This document shows positions 1 to 12,189 of a stretch of DNA of 64,000 nucleotides, one piece after another (position 1 is the stretch's first letter; each line of letters opens with the position of its first letter). Where the stretch lies: positions 75,725,537 through 75,789,536 of the forward strand of contig JAOWCC010001589.1 of the NCBI GenBank assembly GCA_030867875.1, in the 5' to 3' direction. The stretch is from Actinernus sp. WN-2022 (Eukaryota; Cnidaria; Anthozoa; Actiniaria; Actinernidae). The position numbers and the translations under genes are program-made. The notes under the pieces were generated by a model. The model saw nothing but the letters and a program-made list of their open reading frames with translations, searched no databases and had not been told where the DNA came from.

Positions 1-474
1 TTATTTTCTTAAAACATCCCCATGCACGCCGTTCCACAAAACCACACATTAATTCACTCTTAGTTTTGCGATTTTTTGAAAGCTTGCTATTTAGTTTGTA
101 TTTAATTATCCAAACATTCTCAAACTCTGAAACCTACTAATTGTTTTGTGAACGTTCTTGAGATGGGGTTCAATATCGGTCCCAGTACTTTCCGCAACTC
201 TGATATGGCTAATGAATAACTATTTCACGCCCCTTAAATACGTATTGGATTCAAGTTCAGTAAAATTTCTGATTCCAGCCCTCTATAAATAAAATTACTT
301 AAACATTAATAAATCGTAATCTTAAAATTATTAATTTGTCAAATTTTTGATTCCGGGATTCATATATGCATAAAATTTGCCGGATGGACTCTCAGGATTC
401 CGGAAATCTTACCTTTTATAAATTAATCGACAGAAAATTGATTTTCCTACTTTACAAATCCCGCCCACTTGTAG
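1..474. other. No gene seen; probable intron of the cathepsin gene
   Basis: AT-rich sequence with no convincing exon, ending in a splice acceptor at 473-474 that opens the first visible cathepsin exon. The missing signal-peptide exon must lie to the left of the window. Confidence 0.6.
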
Positions 475-3400
475 ATGGGAAGCAACGCTGTATCCAAAAT
501 TTGCCAAGATGACATTTGAACAGGCCATCAAAATGCTAGGTAGTAAAGGAGCCTGGCCCAAGGAAAACCCACCCAAGGAACTCTATCTCAAGGTTGCCGA
601 GGACGTCCCTACAACGTTTGACTCGAGAACTCAGTGGCCTGGCTCAATACATCCAATTAGAAATCAGGTAAGGCATGTATAGATAGATTTATTTTATTCA
701 ATCTGCTAAATCAACGCATCATTTTTGGATTGGCTGATTCAAACTTGTGAAACGCAAGCAACAAACGCAGACTCACACTAGAAGTGAATTATACTCAATT
801 CTAGTACTAACAATTGAAGTTATTATACTTCATTCAATTTGGTTTGCTTATGTTTCCGTTCATACTTGCTAAACCGAACCAGGGAGGTTTTATTCCCTGG
901 CCGGGCCGTCAGTAACACGCCTACTCAGGGTCCTAAAGTCGCTTTAAGTCGCCCGCTTAAATCGCATTAAGTCGCTTTTTGAAAGAGGGTATTCAGCAGT
1001 TACTCCTTATAATCATTATAAAATTTCCCCAATTCCCCCCCCCCCCCCTAAATTGCTTAAGTCGCCTTAAGTTGCTATTCATTGCCTTAAATTACAGCGA
1101 CTTTAGGACCCGGAGTATAGGCCTAGTAACAACTAGAAGTTCTGAATATGGTTTACTTAAGCCTAGAAATACGCCCATGCACTCGTGTCTGTGTCTTTGC
1201 CCGTTTCGCCACTATTCAAATCACTAATTTTCCGGTTATTTTCCTTCTAAGTTGTTAATCTCGGGTCGGCGGTACTAATAAGCAGGTTTAGTATAACCTG
1301 CGGAAAGTTTTTCACTGATTTGCTCCCATATAGACTTTTTGCTGTGCATTGTGTTTAGTTGTCCCTAAAAAACCAGAGAAGTTCAGCTTCGTTCGATTTC
1401 GTTGGACGTCTTGGTAATCGTTTAAAAAGACCAGGGGGTTGTTTAAAATAATTATAATCGGACAAATTGGCGACTATTATTAGGTGTGAACGCATTCAAT
1501 TACAATCCAATGATAGTCCGATAATAATTGAGGTCTAATGTGAACGCGCCTTTAGTCTGCGTACGTCGCTAGTATTTACGCTTGCTTCATTTCGAGACTG
1601 TCTTTGTTGTTATGGTACACAGGGCCAATGTGGGAGCTGTTGGGCGTTTGGAGCGTCAGGTAAGTTATCTGAACTGAACTGATTTAACTTAAGACGCTAT
1701 TACGGACAAGAGCCAACCCACCGGCGGAAGTTACAAAGGTTTGACTGAAAGTGACTGAAAATGACGGAATAGTCCAGTTTCGTATTCGAAAATTACCGCT
1801 GAATGCAATGACTACAGACGCATGTACGCAGGGTTAGCCTCATTCTGAAGTTAAACATTCGTAAATACCAGCGAGAAGGTGGGCTATTTACAACTCTACG
1901 TATTGTTATAGTTTCTCGATTTGCACCTTCTCGCTGGTATTTAAGATTGTTTAACTTCAGAATGAGGCTAACCCTGCGTACGGACACTTCGTTTGGTCCC
2001 AACAGAACCGACAATTAATCGTTTAACTCTCGAAAAAGCGGGCCAGACACCTTTGACATATCATATGACATATTTATACGTAGAAAGTATTCTGTTGTTC
2101 CTCGTGTTATTTTTATAAATACACTTCCGGTATGTTTATTTTCGCATGTATTTAGTAGATTTTCCTTGTTGTCCATGTTCGATTTGTCTTCGCTTTTTCC
2201 TTCCAGGCTCTACATCTTATATGCTTGAATCACATTTTTTTGTTCTCGCACCCCGCTATTGCGGACTCCTGCTATTACGGACACCTACAGATTACCGTCC
2301 CGAGGGTGTCCGCAATAACGAAAGTTGACTGTATATCATATGAGTGTACGAGCGTTCATCGGATGCATAGAATCGAAAAGCGCTAACGTCTGGTGATGCT
2401 GCGTGCGTTTACTTTAGTTCTCCAATGAACATAGTTTTATTTGAAATAACCCCTCGCGTCCCATCCTTGTGTTAGAAATTACCTATTTATGGACAAGCTC
2501 TCGGCAAGAGACCATCACTTGGTCAGGTGATGGTCTCTTGCTCTGAGCTATAATTAAGAGGATACTGAACTCTCCTTGATGATTCAGTAGCCGCACAAAC
2601 CAGATTGCGGTTTAGTCGACGCTACACCGCCTCACTATAAAACATGGGACATGCCCAGACCGAAATGCATTGTGGTTGTAGCTAAAGGTCTGGGCCCGGT
2701 TGTACGAAGCAAGGTTAAGCGCTAACCCAGGGTTAAATCGCTAACCCTGGATTAAACTGTACAGACTGCAATTACAGATTTAGCGCTAACCTAGGGTTAA
2801 AGTTAACCTTGCTTCGAACAACCCGGCCCTGGTGAATTTGTTGTCAGTTTGGGAGTCAAAAGCTGTACCACATATATTTGAGCGGTTTTCGATAGAATGT
2901 CGTAAAAGCAAAACCAGAGTAATTATAACGATCCAATCACGGGAGCACGTAAAAACGCAATGAGCCAATCACGAGCTGAACTGATTGGTTTTACGTTATT
3001 GGTTTTACCAGTCACGAGAAAAAGTAAACGCAGTCGTGGATATAGCTCTCGCTAAAATGAAAATCGATTGCGTGACAGACCAAAACGATATTTGGTTTTA
3101 GTTTAGAACTTGCTTGGCTGCTAAAGTACGAAACATTTTTCACAACCAAATGCGCTTCACAAGGAATTGGAAGGTCTTGAGATACGGACTGCTATTGTGG
3201 CGCAAAGTGCTGCCGTGCAGTTTACAATCACGAGTGTCTGTTAGTACATCTAGAATACCAGGCTGTTGTGCCGTTGGTACCCGGATGAACGGTGAGCTAT
3301 ACGATGTGGAATGGTTGAGATACTGATTGAGGTCTTGAGATACGGACTGCTATAATTGTGGCGCAAAGTGCTACCCTTCTCACGCGGCGGCCATGTTGAG

Positions 3401-6400
3401 TCCCAGGAGAATAAAAACCTTTGTTTTTGCGGGCTAAACTCGTTCTGAATCTGCTCAGTGCAAGGCTAGCCACACAAAATCTATTGTTTCTATCCAACGT
3501 GGCCGCTGTGTGAGAAGGGTGAATCATGAGTGTTTGTTAGAAGTTTCCGGCACAACAGCCAGGTCTTTTGGAGGTACCGACAAAATACGCGAAATTTCAA
3601 CACTCGCAACTTTGCACAACTTCGATGTTTTGGCCATTTCGGAAACCTGAGACAATCACCGAATTACTTTGGACACTCAGTCGAAAACCGCTCTAATGGT
3701 TTCCATGTAAGCAATGTTGGAATCACACTGTAGTTTATCCATTTCGGCCTATATACTCTATCCGTACGTACGTGGAAAACCTTTTTTGAAATAGGTGTAT
3801 ATTGCATGCATATGTATAAACGTAGAATTTGTTTAATTTTCTCTGCTCCGCAATTCTTTTTCTTGTCAGAGGTTCTGTCTGACAGGTTTGCTATTGCAAG
3901 TCGCAACAAGATCTTTGTGACTCTCTCTGCCCAGCAATTGGTCGACTGTGACACTAATAACAGCGGATGCAAGGGAGGTTGGCCTATTAATGCCTGGAAC
4001 TACATGGTCAAGACCGGGTAATGTCCACTACACACCCTATGATTTGGAGGGGGAATTTGTGGCGGTTGTTTGGTGGGGGGAGGGGAGGGAGGGGGTGGAA
4101 GGGGGTGGTGTATAAACTTATAGTAGATTATTTACGGCGTTGTGATCGCTGGAGAGTTCCCAGATCGCCCCAGTCGGGCCCTAACACTCTATCCACACTG
4201 ACCGCTGAGATAGTTTCGTAGAGAGCACGGACGCCTCGGTAAATAATAATATTTTCGAAAGGTGCACGCAGATCCCCTTTTTAAATCGTAATAGATCTCC
4301 TTGCATGCATTTTGTAAAGTCGTCACCCTTAGGCTAGATTTCGTGCATGTTGTATATTTAATTACGTTTATCATATATATCGAAGTACCGGATCCTCTTT
4401 ATGAAACCCAGCGACCTTCTTTGTTATATGTCTTTGTTCGCTTTTTTCAACGATGACCGTGCACAAAACACAGTAGATATTGGAATATATATGCCGTTAA
4501 TCAATCAGCCAACAGAAACGTGTGCTATGACTGTGCAATCAATCAATCAGTTTATTTTACCATTTACGGTTTACAAGTACAGAACAATATAATACGGCTA
4601 GCTTGACAAGACAAAATAGTAAATGAATAAAAATGTCATTATTAATTATAGTAACAATAGATAAAGGAAGCTAGACAATATGTATTAGGTTAAAGGCTTA
4701 GTTGAGGGTATATGGACAGTTGATCAGTAGAATGCTCTAAGGCTGACCACCGGTGACTGCAGTGAAGGCTATAAGCTGGCTAGTAATTAACTAATGTATT
4801 AATTAAGGTCTGTATTGATACTGGTATGTTGATTGGCTAAGCTAGGTCCGTTTTAGGAGTAATTAAAATAATTGTCACTATTGTTTCATTGGCGGAATTG
4901 AAAAGGCGTGATATGAGTTTAATGATGTGGAGTGGGGTAATAGAGTCATCTAGAGAGTTCCAGAATGAAACGCTAGCGCTTCCACTGTGCTTAAGTGCAA
5001 GTTGTCTGGTTGTGGTTTTTGTCTTCCAATCTAAATCGCAGCGTCTTTGAAGTTTACCGGGTTTCCTAACCATTCCCCTCTATTAAAGGGGAACTGAACC
5101 CTAAAATCAACCCAACGTCTATACAAAGATGTATTCGAAAGAACTAAGTTGTGATATTTTACTTCTTTGTGGTGCACGTCTAAAAAGAGGAAATGCGTTT
5201 TGAAGGTCGAAAGCTCGCGCAGTTTGCTTCAGCTGCTTCCGGTTACTAAAAATAGATTTTATTAGACATTATTATAGCACACTGCATACCGGCTTATTAT
5301 GCTCTCTTGTATTTATCCAATATTTTATTTAGTCTGTTAACGGAGCAGTGCTATGGTCCGTACTACGCCGTGCAGTATCAATGCAGAATACAAGGGAATA
5401 TCACCGAGTGCCCCAGCCAGCCTAGTGTACCAGCTAGGTTTTACCAAGCTAAGAATGCCTACAGATTGCCTGCCAGAAATGTAAGCCTGAAAGTGCTATG
5501 TCACCGAGATTTTTCTTTGTCAAAGCTGTGGTCGATTATGCTACTCCTAACACGTTACATTTCCTGTGCCGCAGGTGCCAGCGGTTCAAACAGAAATAAT
5601 GACCAACGGCCCGGTGGAAGGTAAGCAATAAGCTTTAAAGTGCCTCTAACCCTTCTTGACATTTGTCTACTTATAAACCTGTGAAAGGTTTTGCGTACTT
5701 CTGCGAAGAAATTTGTGGTTTACAGATAATACTCTATGTTCTACGCTTGTTTAAAATGGTGAAAACCTGACCTTTCCTGACCCATGACCGCGTAAGTAAA
5801 AGCCTGGGTCGATTCCTGGGGTGACATCATCTAATTAATTCGACTTTGCAATAATTTGAATAAATACTTAGGATTTTGTCTAAAATGACTTTTTTCTTTA
5901 TTAACAACTCACAAACTATATATATTTTCTTATTTTGATAAAGTCATCGCATGAAAACTAGCCTGCGAAACAGGCCGGCGGTGTTATTTCAATGCAAAGA
6001 GAGTGATAAAATAATTTAAGCATGCGAAAATGGAAAAAGAAGACTGGCAAAGAGAGAGAAAAACGAGCATCGGAACGAACTCGTTTCGCTCGCAAGACGT
6101 ATTTTAGGTCTCTCCTCAAAGCGCCTGTTCTGCAGGCTACATCAAGTGAAAACTAGTAATTTAAATTCCATTGGTTCGCGTCAAATAGTACCGGCCCATT
6201 TAACTATATTCCTGCATATTTCCTGCAATCGCCCCTCTCTCCTCCCTTCATAACCTTCCTGGTCGTGCCAGATATCTAACACTGAATTAACCCGTTTGCT
6301 CGTCAATTAAAATAATCGTAAACTGATCAATAGAATGCTTAGTTAACCTTTTTATCTTTTCTCACAGCGGACTTTACCGTTTACCAAGACTTCTATACCT

Positions 6401-9390
6401 ACAAATCTGGCGTCTACATTCACACAACAGGCCAGGCAGTTGGAGGCCACGCCATTAAAATTCTGGGGTGAGAAAGGATTAACTTATAACCTGTTGATAC
6501 AGTTGTTAAGAAATAGAAATCATGTTCTGTGTTTCCAGAGTTAGAGAACACGAGTTGGATTTTGGGAGTTGTTGGTGGGTGTTGTTGGTGGGTGTTGTTG
6601 GTGGGTGTTGTTGGTGGGTGTTGTTGGTGGTATTGTTGTTGTTGTTGGTGGGTGTTGTTGTTGTTGTTGGTATTGTTGTTATTTTTGGTGGTGGTGCTGT
6701 TATTAGGGAACTTGAGCAACCAGGACGGCGACGACAGTGACGACGGGACGTAGAGAAACTTTCCAACCAGATTTTCGAAAAATTTGATGATGGGTTGATT
6801 ATCTTGCTTACCTTCGCACTCTCTTTAAAACGTAAAATTTTGGGGTTTCACGTTGTTTTTGCAGACGACGGTTGAAATGTAGGCGACTGAGTGCATTTTC
6901 ACATGCAGTTATTGTATTTTGTGATTAAGGCTATTGTTTTATGCCGTCGTGGTTGCTTAGTTGTTGTTGGTGGCATTGGTGTTGGTGGGTGTTGTTGATG
7001 GTGGGTGGCGGTGGTAGGGTGAGTCTCAGCCTTCATCCTACATGTCAGTTAACCAAATGTTTTCTCCTCGTGCACAGGTGGGGCATAGAAAATGGTGTCG
7101 AATATTGGGTGAGTAAAGAAATCACTCTGGACATCATTTTGTTGCTATTAACACGTAGAACCGATTCCTGATTGCTGAGCGCTAGCAAAACATTCACAAT
7201 TCACTATACTATAGTTTGGTACGAGGCGGAGAAAATGTCAACTTGGCCCGCTAATCATGCCTGGCGGGCGAGCTGAAAAGCGCGAGACATCTGGGAGTTA
7301 GGCGAGGGAAATTGGGGCATGCTCCTTCCCATCCGTAGAACATTTTAACGTTCTTGGCTTCATGAATTTCATTATGATAACTTTTACTAGTGTCAGATTA
7401 TCTTGTGATTTGGTCTCCTTTTTTGTTTCTTATTACAAAGCAGTTTTTTCTGGACCTCTGGGGACTAGGGGTGTTCGCCTGTCCGGCGCACTAATGAACT
7501 CGAGTCTTAAATTGGGTTCCGTGTCTATTTTCGTCTTGACACAAGTGGGAAATTGTATACTAGATCTATGACCTTGCTATCCATGTGGGATGGAGGTAAA
7601 CCAGTATTTATAGTAAACGTCTTACTAATTATTGTAATGAACAAACTGCCGATTTTAAACAAAGAACATTTAAAAAATGCTGTAATTTGTGTTTTGTGAA
7701 GAGCAAAACATACGTTAAATAGTAGCGTTAACCGAGCGGACATGGAGAAGCTTGTTAATTACGTAAACGTTTCCTTAGTTCGCTCAACTGTCATGAGAGA
7801 ATGAAACACACTGATGACTAAATGTTCTTAGTTCTAGCGAGTAAAACTACTTCGATTCCTATTTTTAATACCTGTCCGCTTTAGAAAATGGTCCTGTTCA
7901 AAGCAATCATTATATCTCAACAGTTCGAATATATTACGAGTACAAGTAATGTTTCGTTTACTACGTTAATTCGCGTTTATCACTTAGTCGCGCGGTCGTA
8001 GACTAGAACAAGACATGTTCAAAAGGTCAAGACACGCGGATGGAAACCAGAAGTGAAACCCTGTACATTTAAATACAGTCGAACCTCCACTAACGGCCAC
8101 CTCTACACAACGTCACGACATTTTGTCCCGGCCACCAGTCCCTACATTTACTGCTATTGAAACCTCCCCGCAACGGAATAACCTCTACTCAACGGCTAAT
8201 CAACGAATGAATATTGTACAGTAGTTGAAATTCAATGCTGTACTTGCATTTTTTTTTCGTGATTCAAGTCGCTTTGTAGTTGTATTATTCAACGAAACTG
8301 TTTGCATCCCAAATAGTCAGTCGATAGTTACTGTTCGCCTTGTGAAACGTTTTCTTAATTATCTGTCAATTTCTTTGTTTCAAAGTTATTTATGATTGCA
8401 TGAAATACAGTACATTAACATGTGGTGTCAAATTACATCCCTACCTCTCCACAACGGCCACAAGATTTTGTCCCCACGGTGGCCGTTGTGTAGAGGTTCG
8501 ACTGTAATGACGATAAACGAGTCTAGACATTTCAGTAGCCTGCAACACAGGCGTTCTATTTGGTAAGTGGCGAGCCGCTCTATATTTGAGGGAACAATAG
8601 GACGAGGACAAAATAGGAAGGAAGGAGAGGGGACAATATTCTACCCAACACTCAAAATTACGTGACACTAAAACGGACGCACCACACATTGATAAGCTCG
8701 AGTACAGGCTGCGCGCAGCCTCTAGTTATTATATTTGATTGTGAAACTTCTGTATTTTTTTTCAACAGCTATGTGCTAATTCATGGGGAGCGAAATGGGG
8801 AATCGACGGTATAACATGAACCTTTAATAAATACATTGGCAAATTTCAAATGCTTTGTTATTTTGTGTTATCTTTTATTCTAATATTAATGAATAGTTTT
8901 GTTAAACAACTGTCTCATTGAGAATCCTTGTGAACAGTAATATTATACAACAATGTACTAGGCAACAGTGCTTCCTAATGATTTATGAAAAGAGATATTG
9001 TTATTGAGTACAATGAGAAAACTTCGCTATTGTGAACAAATAAGCATTTTATCGGCCTTCCGCTCGGGAGGTATGGAATTTATTTATCTCGGGTGTTCTA
9101 AAAATAACTTGATCTGAGATGTGCTGACCTGCCTGATCACAGGCTAGAAATGATGTGCTGACTCACAGACCAGGACACTCATTGTAATGGCTCCTAGCCA
9201 ATCAGATTGCAGGATCCATACCAAGTACTTCTAGAATTACCTAAAGCAGACTCACGGCAACTCAAACGGCAATAAATACAAAAAGGTTTATAAAATATCC
9301 TTTTCTTATTCAGGTTATTTCAAGATCCGTCGTGGTACTGACGAGTGCGCCATAGAAGATGGCATGACCGCTGGACAACCTCTGCTCTAA
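475..9390 (+). CDS. Cathepsin B-like cysteine protease (peptidase C1A), 5' end missing
   Basis: Nine exons with GT-AG borders and consistent phase: 475-667, 1623-1659, 3870-4017, 5333-5480, 5575-5620, 6368-6467, 7078-7108, 8769-8808 and 9314-9390, ending in TAA. They encode about 273 residues; cathepsin B precursors usually have about 340, so the signal peptide and start of the propeptide are missing. Exon 1 gives the propeptide ([12 protein letters not shown]) and mature start (FDSRTQWPG). Exon 2 carries the catalytic Cys ([12 protein letters not shown]), exon 3 the family motif [11 protein letters not shown], exon 6 the catalytic His ([11 protein letters not shown]) and exon 8 the catalytic Asn (ANSWGAKWG), so the active site is intact. 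The family cleaves proteins in lysosomes or outside the cell. The occluding-loop His-His pair that gives cathepsin B its dipeptidyl-carboxypeptidase activity is absent from exon 4 ([15 protein letters not shown]); endopeptidase action is inferred. No AATAAA was seen close after the stop. Confidence 0.93.
924..1115. mobile_element. Short inverted-repeat element (MITE), TA target
   Basis: Termini CTCAGGGTCCTAAAGTCGCT and its near-perfect complement face each other and are flanked by TA on both sides. It lies in cathepsin intron 1. The inside is AT-rich with a C tract and many AAGTCGC motifs, and is non-coding. The TA flanks suggest a Tc1/mariner-type mobiliser (inference). Confidence 0.65.
1824..1981. 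repeat. Near-perfect 58-bp inverted repeat (fold-back)
   Basis: Arms 1824-1881 and 1924-1981 are almost exact reverse complements around a 42-bp spacer. The outer end reads GTACGCAGGGTTAGCCTCAT. It sits in cathepsin intron 2 and would form a strong hairpin in the pre-mRNA; most likely a MITE. Confidence 0.75.
2504..2541. repeat. Perfect 15-bp hairpin
   Basis: Arms GCAAGAGACCATCAC and GTGATGGTCTCTTGC surround an 8-base loop. No T-run follows, so this is not a terminator. It is probably the core of a small palindromic element in cathepsin intron 2. Confidence 0.7.
2692..2829. mobile_element. MITE with GGGCCCGGTTG termini
   Basis: Left end GGGCCCGGTTGTACGAAGCA and right end TGCTTCGAACAACCCGGCCC form ~27-bp terminal inverted repeats. 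Inside are repeats of GCTAACCCAGGGTTAA, also in inverted arrangement. Non-coding, in cathepsin intron 2; superfamily not assigned. Confidence 0.65.
3373..3520. mobile_element. MITE with ACCCTTCTCAC termini
   Basis: Left ACCCTTCTCACGCGGCGGCC and right GGCCGCTGTGTGAGAAGGGT are inverted copies. It sits directly after a local duplication: GAGATACGGACTGCTAT occurs at about 3180 and again at 3336, each followed by GGCGCAAAGTGCT. Confidence 0.6.
5639..5930. mobile_element. Copy of a dispersed element shared with 14718-15118
   Basis: The segment contains TTCCTGACCCATGACCGCGT and a block around TACTTCTGCGAAGAAATTT. The same blocks recur in the element at 14718-15118, the second in reverse orientation. 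It fills most of cathepsin intron 5 next to the splice donor. Boundaries are approximate. Confidence 0.55.
6567..6700. repeat. GTTGTTGGTGG minisatellite
   Basis: Tandem array of an ~11-bp unit GTTGTTGGTGG grading into GTT repeats, in cathepsin intron 6, with a shorter related stretch at 6958-7017. Reading frames through it are low-complexity artefacts. Confidence 0.85.
8076..8504. mobile_element. pogo/Tigger-like MITE
   Basis: Terminal inverted repeats CAGTCGAACCTCCACTAACG and the complement of its right end GAGGTTCGACTG are flanked by TA dinucleotides (8074-8075, 8505-8506). Termini of the type CAGTCGAACCTC with a TA target are typical of pogo/Tigger elements. No transposase ORF. It lies in cathepsin intron 7. 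A weaker relative (CTATTACGGACACC, GGGTGTCCGCAATA) occurs at about 2255-2335. Confidence 0.75.
8925..9240. repeat. Dispersed repeat shared with 35577-35790
   Basis: Both places contain GTGAACAGTAATAT, CTTCCTAATGATTTA and ATCGGCCTTCCGCTCG in the same order and spacing. Family unknown; boundaries approximate. Confidence 0.6.
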
Positions 9391-10350
9391 AATGCCTTTT
9401 GCCGTCTACTCACTCATTATTGAATCGGGAGAGAGGGATTACGTACATGACGTAGTGAAATGACTTTGTGTTCAATTTGCTTTAATATAATTTCATTTAA
9501 GTAATAAGTTAAATGAAAGCAGGAACAAGGTATTTTTTTGTGAATTTTTAGATATAACGTAAAATGTGTTAGTGTTCGTAACAGGTCCTCGCTTTACATT
9601 GAGAACCAATCACATCAATTGCAGAACGAACACAAAGCATTCCAACTTACGGTTACTTGAGCCAATCAGTGTCGAGTACAAGACAATAGCATTTCAACCG
9701 TTTGCTCGAGCTTCAATCCGGTAAAAGGAGAATTTGGTGGACTAGTTCCGAAGTCAGTCTTTCGAATGAAGAACATCGCATGGATATGCTTTATATTCGT
9801 TTTACAATGTGTTTAGTTCTCTAAGTGGCCCCAGTTTCAGTCGTCGCCCTGTAATAGTATTCAAGCGGCATTAAATCAGTATTACAATAACTAGTACTAC
9901 ATTAAATTTAGACCTCACGACCATTTTATCCAGACAGAATGAATTTTAATAAAAAAAAAATGTCTTGTAGTTGTAGTTGTCTTGTTGCTCTCCGGAGATT
10001 CGAAGTCTTCAGTTTCTGTCGAAATTATTTGCCAGTGATATTCCATAATATGTTCTCTCAAAGTTTAGAGTCTACTTTCTCTGCTGATTCCAAAAATCAA
10101 GGTTCAACTTCAAGGTTTTTATTTCCACAAACAATATCATTACACTTAGGCCATGCGACAAAAGATATTTGCTAATGTTGAGGAGCACAAGCATAAAACC
10201 ACGAGGATTACCAAAGTTGCTTATGATTCTCGGGAAATTGTTTGCCGATCAGTCTCTCCAATTTTGAGGAATGTGTTCTCTTCGCCTTGCAGCTATATTT
10301 GTGCTGTATGTCAGTTTTCCGTAATATTCTTCGCCTTCGTTGTCCCGGTA
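9391..10350. other. Gene-free stretch downstream of cathepsin
   Basis: 3' flank of the cathepsin gene. I see only an A-run at 9950 and short chance ORFs. No exon, RNA gene or clear repeat was recognised. Confidence 0.5.
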
Positions 10351-10591
10351 ATGGCTCTATCAATTCCAAACCTACCCATCCCAGCGTTGCAAAAGTTCCA
10401 CCGTGGCGTCCGCTGAGCTATGCAAATACTCCACCGTGCATGGGCTTTGGGACGAGTGCAAATCTATAACTTATCAAATTCGCTATTTTGACTCTTTGAC
10501 CAATCCCCCCCCCCCCACCCAAACTTTTCTTTGCTGCCAAATGCCGGCCCACCCTGGAGCAGAAACAGAGGTTTGGAATTGATAGAGCCAT
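10351..10591. mobile_element. MITE with ATGGCTCTATC termini, TA target
   Basis: Left ATGGCTCTATCAATTCCAAA and right TTTGGAATTGATAGAGCCAT are perfect inverted repeats, flanked by TA on each side. A C tract lies at 10507-10516. No coding capacity. Confidence 0.7.
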
Positions 10592-10659
10592 TAGCCAAAC
10601 TGCTGATAAATCCCTAAAAGCATCAAATTAGCATCAAATACGTTGCTTGTACTGGGTTG

Positions 10660-10800
10660 CAACAAAATCGTAATTCATATATTTTTGTATTGTACGAAAT
10701 CAGTAGTGTTATTAGCAAAACCTGTTTGTAAATGCTATTTCCACCTCCAATCGATCTTTCTAAAACAGCGCTTTTAATCTAGCACCCATGGCTGCCGCTT
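10660..10800 (+). repeat. Dispersed ~100-bp repeat, copy 1 of 3
   Basis: The block with CAGTAGTGTTATTA and TTTGTAAATGCTATTTCCAC recurs at about 41185-41330 and 46830-46900, all on the + strand. It looks like the conserved end of an interspersed element; type unknown. Confidence 0.6.
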
Positions 10801-11242
10801 TGGGCATGAATCTTGGAACACCGGCCAGCTTAGCTTGAGCTTATTCCCTTGTGTGTGTTTATTTCCTCTTAGTCTCCATTCGGTGTCGTAATATTTATAG
10901 CCTGTGTTGGTGCACACAGCGGCAAAACGTTACGCGCATTAGTATTTGCTATTTCTTTTCGGCGCGTGGCCGCCCCTAGTTTCCCGCGAAAACCGAAATG
11001 AAACAACAGGCACATACCCTTGATCTTAAAATTTCTGCTTAAAAGTATCCATTTGTGAACTGTTTTGTCAAAAAATAAGAAAACTACTTAATAGATAAGC
11101 CTAAGACTTCAACAGGCTGAAGTTTTCTTAATTTGTAATTCACTGTGAGTTTACCAAGTTATAACATTATTTACTAAAAAAGTTGAAACCTTTGATAGCA
11201 GAGCCTTCGTTCTTTTGGCCAGCGGAGCATACCGTTTTGGTG

Positions 11243-11578
11243 GGGTGCACACAGCGGTCAAACGTCTGCGCGTGCGTATTACGGTGAATTTCCCCGCGCA
11301 AATTTACCTTAAAACCTATTACAGTGAACTTCTACCCCCAAAAGTTAAGAAAAATACGTGAAAGTTAAGCTTTTTATTTTCACAGTCGACGAGAAATTGA
11401 ACAAACTTCAAACTGTGAGTTTACCCAAAATTTTCGTAATTTACCAAAGAAGTTCTCAAGGTTTGAAAGCGGGTTTGTGAACAGTGACGGCCGCCGGCTC
11501 GCTTTGAATTTGATTTGGAATACGTTGTTGTTGCAAGACTTTTAACGCATGCGCAGACGTTTGACCGCTGTGTGGGTG
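11243..11578. mobile_element. MITE with GTGCACACAGCGG terminus
   Basis: Left end CACACAGCGGTCAAACGTCT and right end AGACGTTTGACCGCTGTGTG are exact inverted copies. A related end (GTGCACACAGCGGCAAAACG) stands alone at 10912. Non-coding inside. Confidence 0.65.
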
Positions 11579-12185
11579 GAGTGTTGGTGTGTAGTTTGTC
11601 CCGGCGCGGGGGATTGGACTAGACTGTAAAGACACCACTTTCTTCTGGCCGCGTGGCCTCGCTGTTATCATTCCGGCGCGCGCTCGACTTATTTTCGCGA
11701 TATGAAAGGGACTGTTTACAGTCTAGTTTACGACATACATAAAAGCGAAGTCGGCACTCGTGCCGCTCCAGGTGCTTCGCGCCAGAAGTTAGACCGCGCT
11801 TCGCGCTCATCTGAAAGGCCGCAGGCTGTGCTATGCTATTTACTGTTACTTACACGAATCGTTTATGTCAAGCTGTTGCGAAGGAAATTCAACATTTCGT
11901 TCAAATGACAACTGAACAAGCGAAGGCTGCAAACCACTTCCGGTAAAAGCGCGCGTTCCGATTGGCTGTTTAGCGGTCGAGATTTCCCCGTAATGCCCAC
12001 GGGCGTTATTAGATATGTTAATGCACGGCAAACTTTGATAGCCCTAAAAAATACTTGAACTGTCATAATTCAGTTTAGAGAAAAACGGAGAGATACGGGC
12101 GATAGTGAAATTCATTACCCTAATGTAATAGAAAGCAAGTTTATAGTGAACAACAACAGCAACGGCCGGTTTAGGTTCCGAACAA
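11579..12185. other. GC-richer gene-free stretch
   Basis: Contains a CpG-containing segment (about 11640-11830) but no recognisable exon. It could be promoter-like sequence or part of the decayed element that follows. Confidence 0.35.
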
Positions 12186-12189
12186 CCAG

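Noticed and set aside
2504..2541. Hairpin as transcription terminator
   Set aside because: No T-run, eukaryotic intron context; palindromic repeat is the simpler reading.
6420..6766. Overlapping ORFs rich in N/T/P/Q or G/V/W
   Set aside because: Low-complexity translation of the GTTGTTGGTGG minisatellite in a cathepsin intron.
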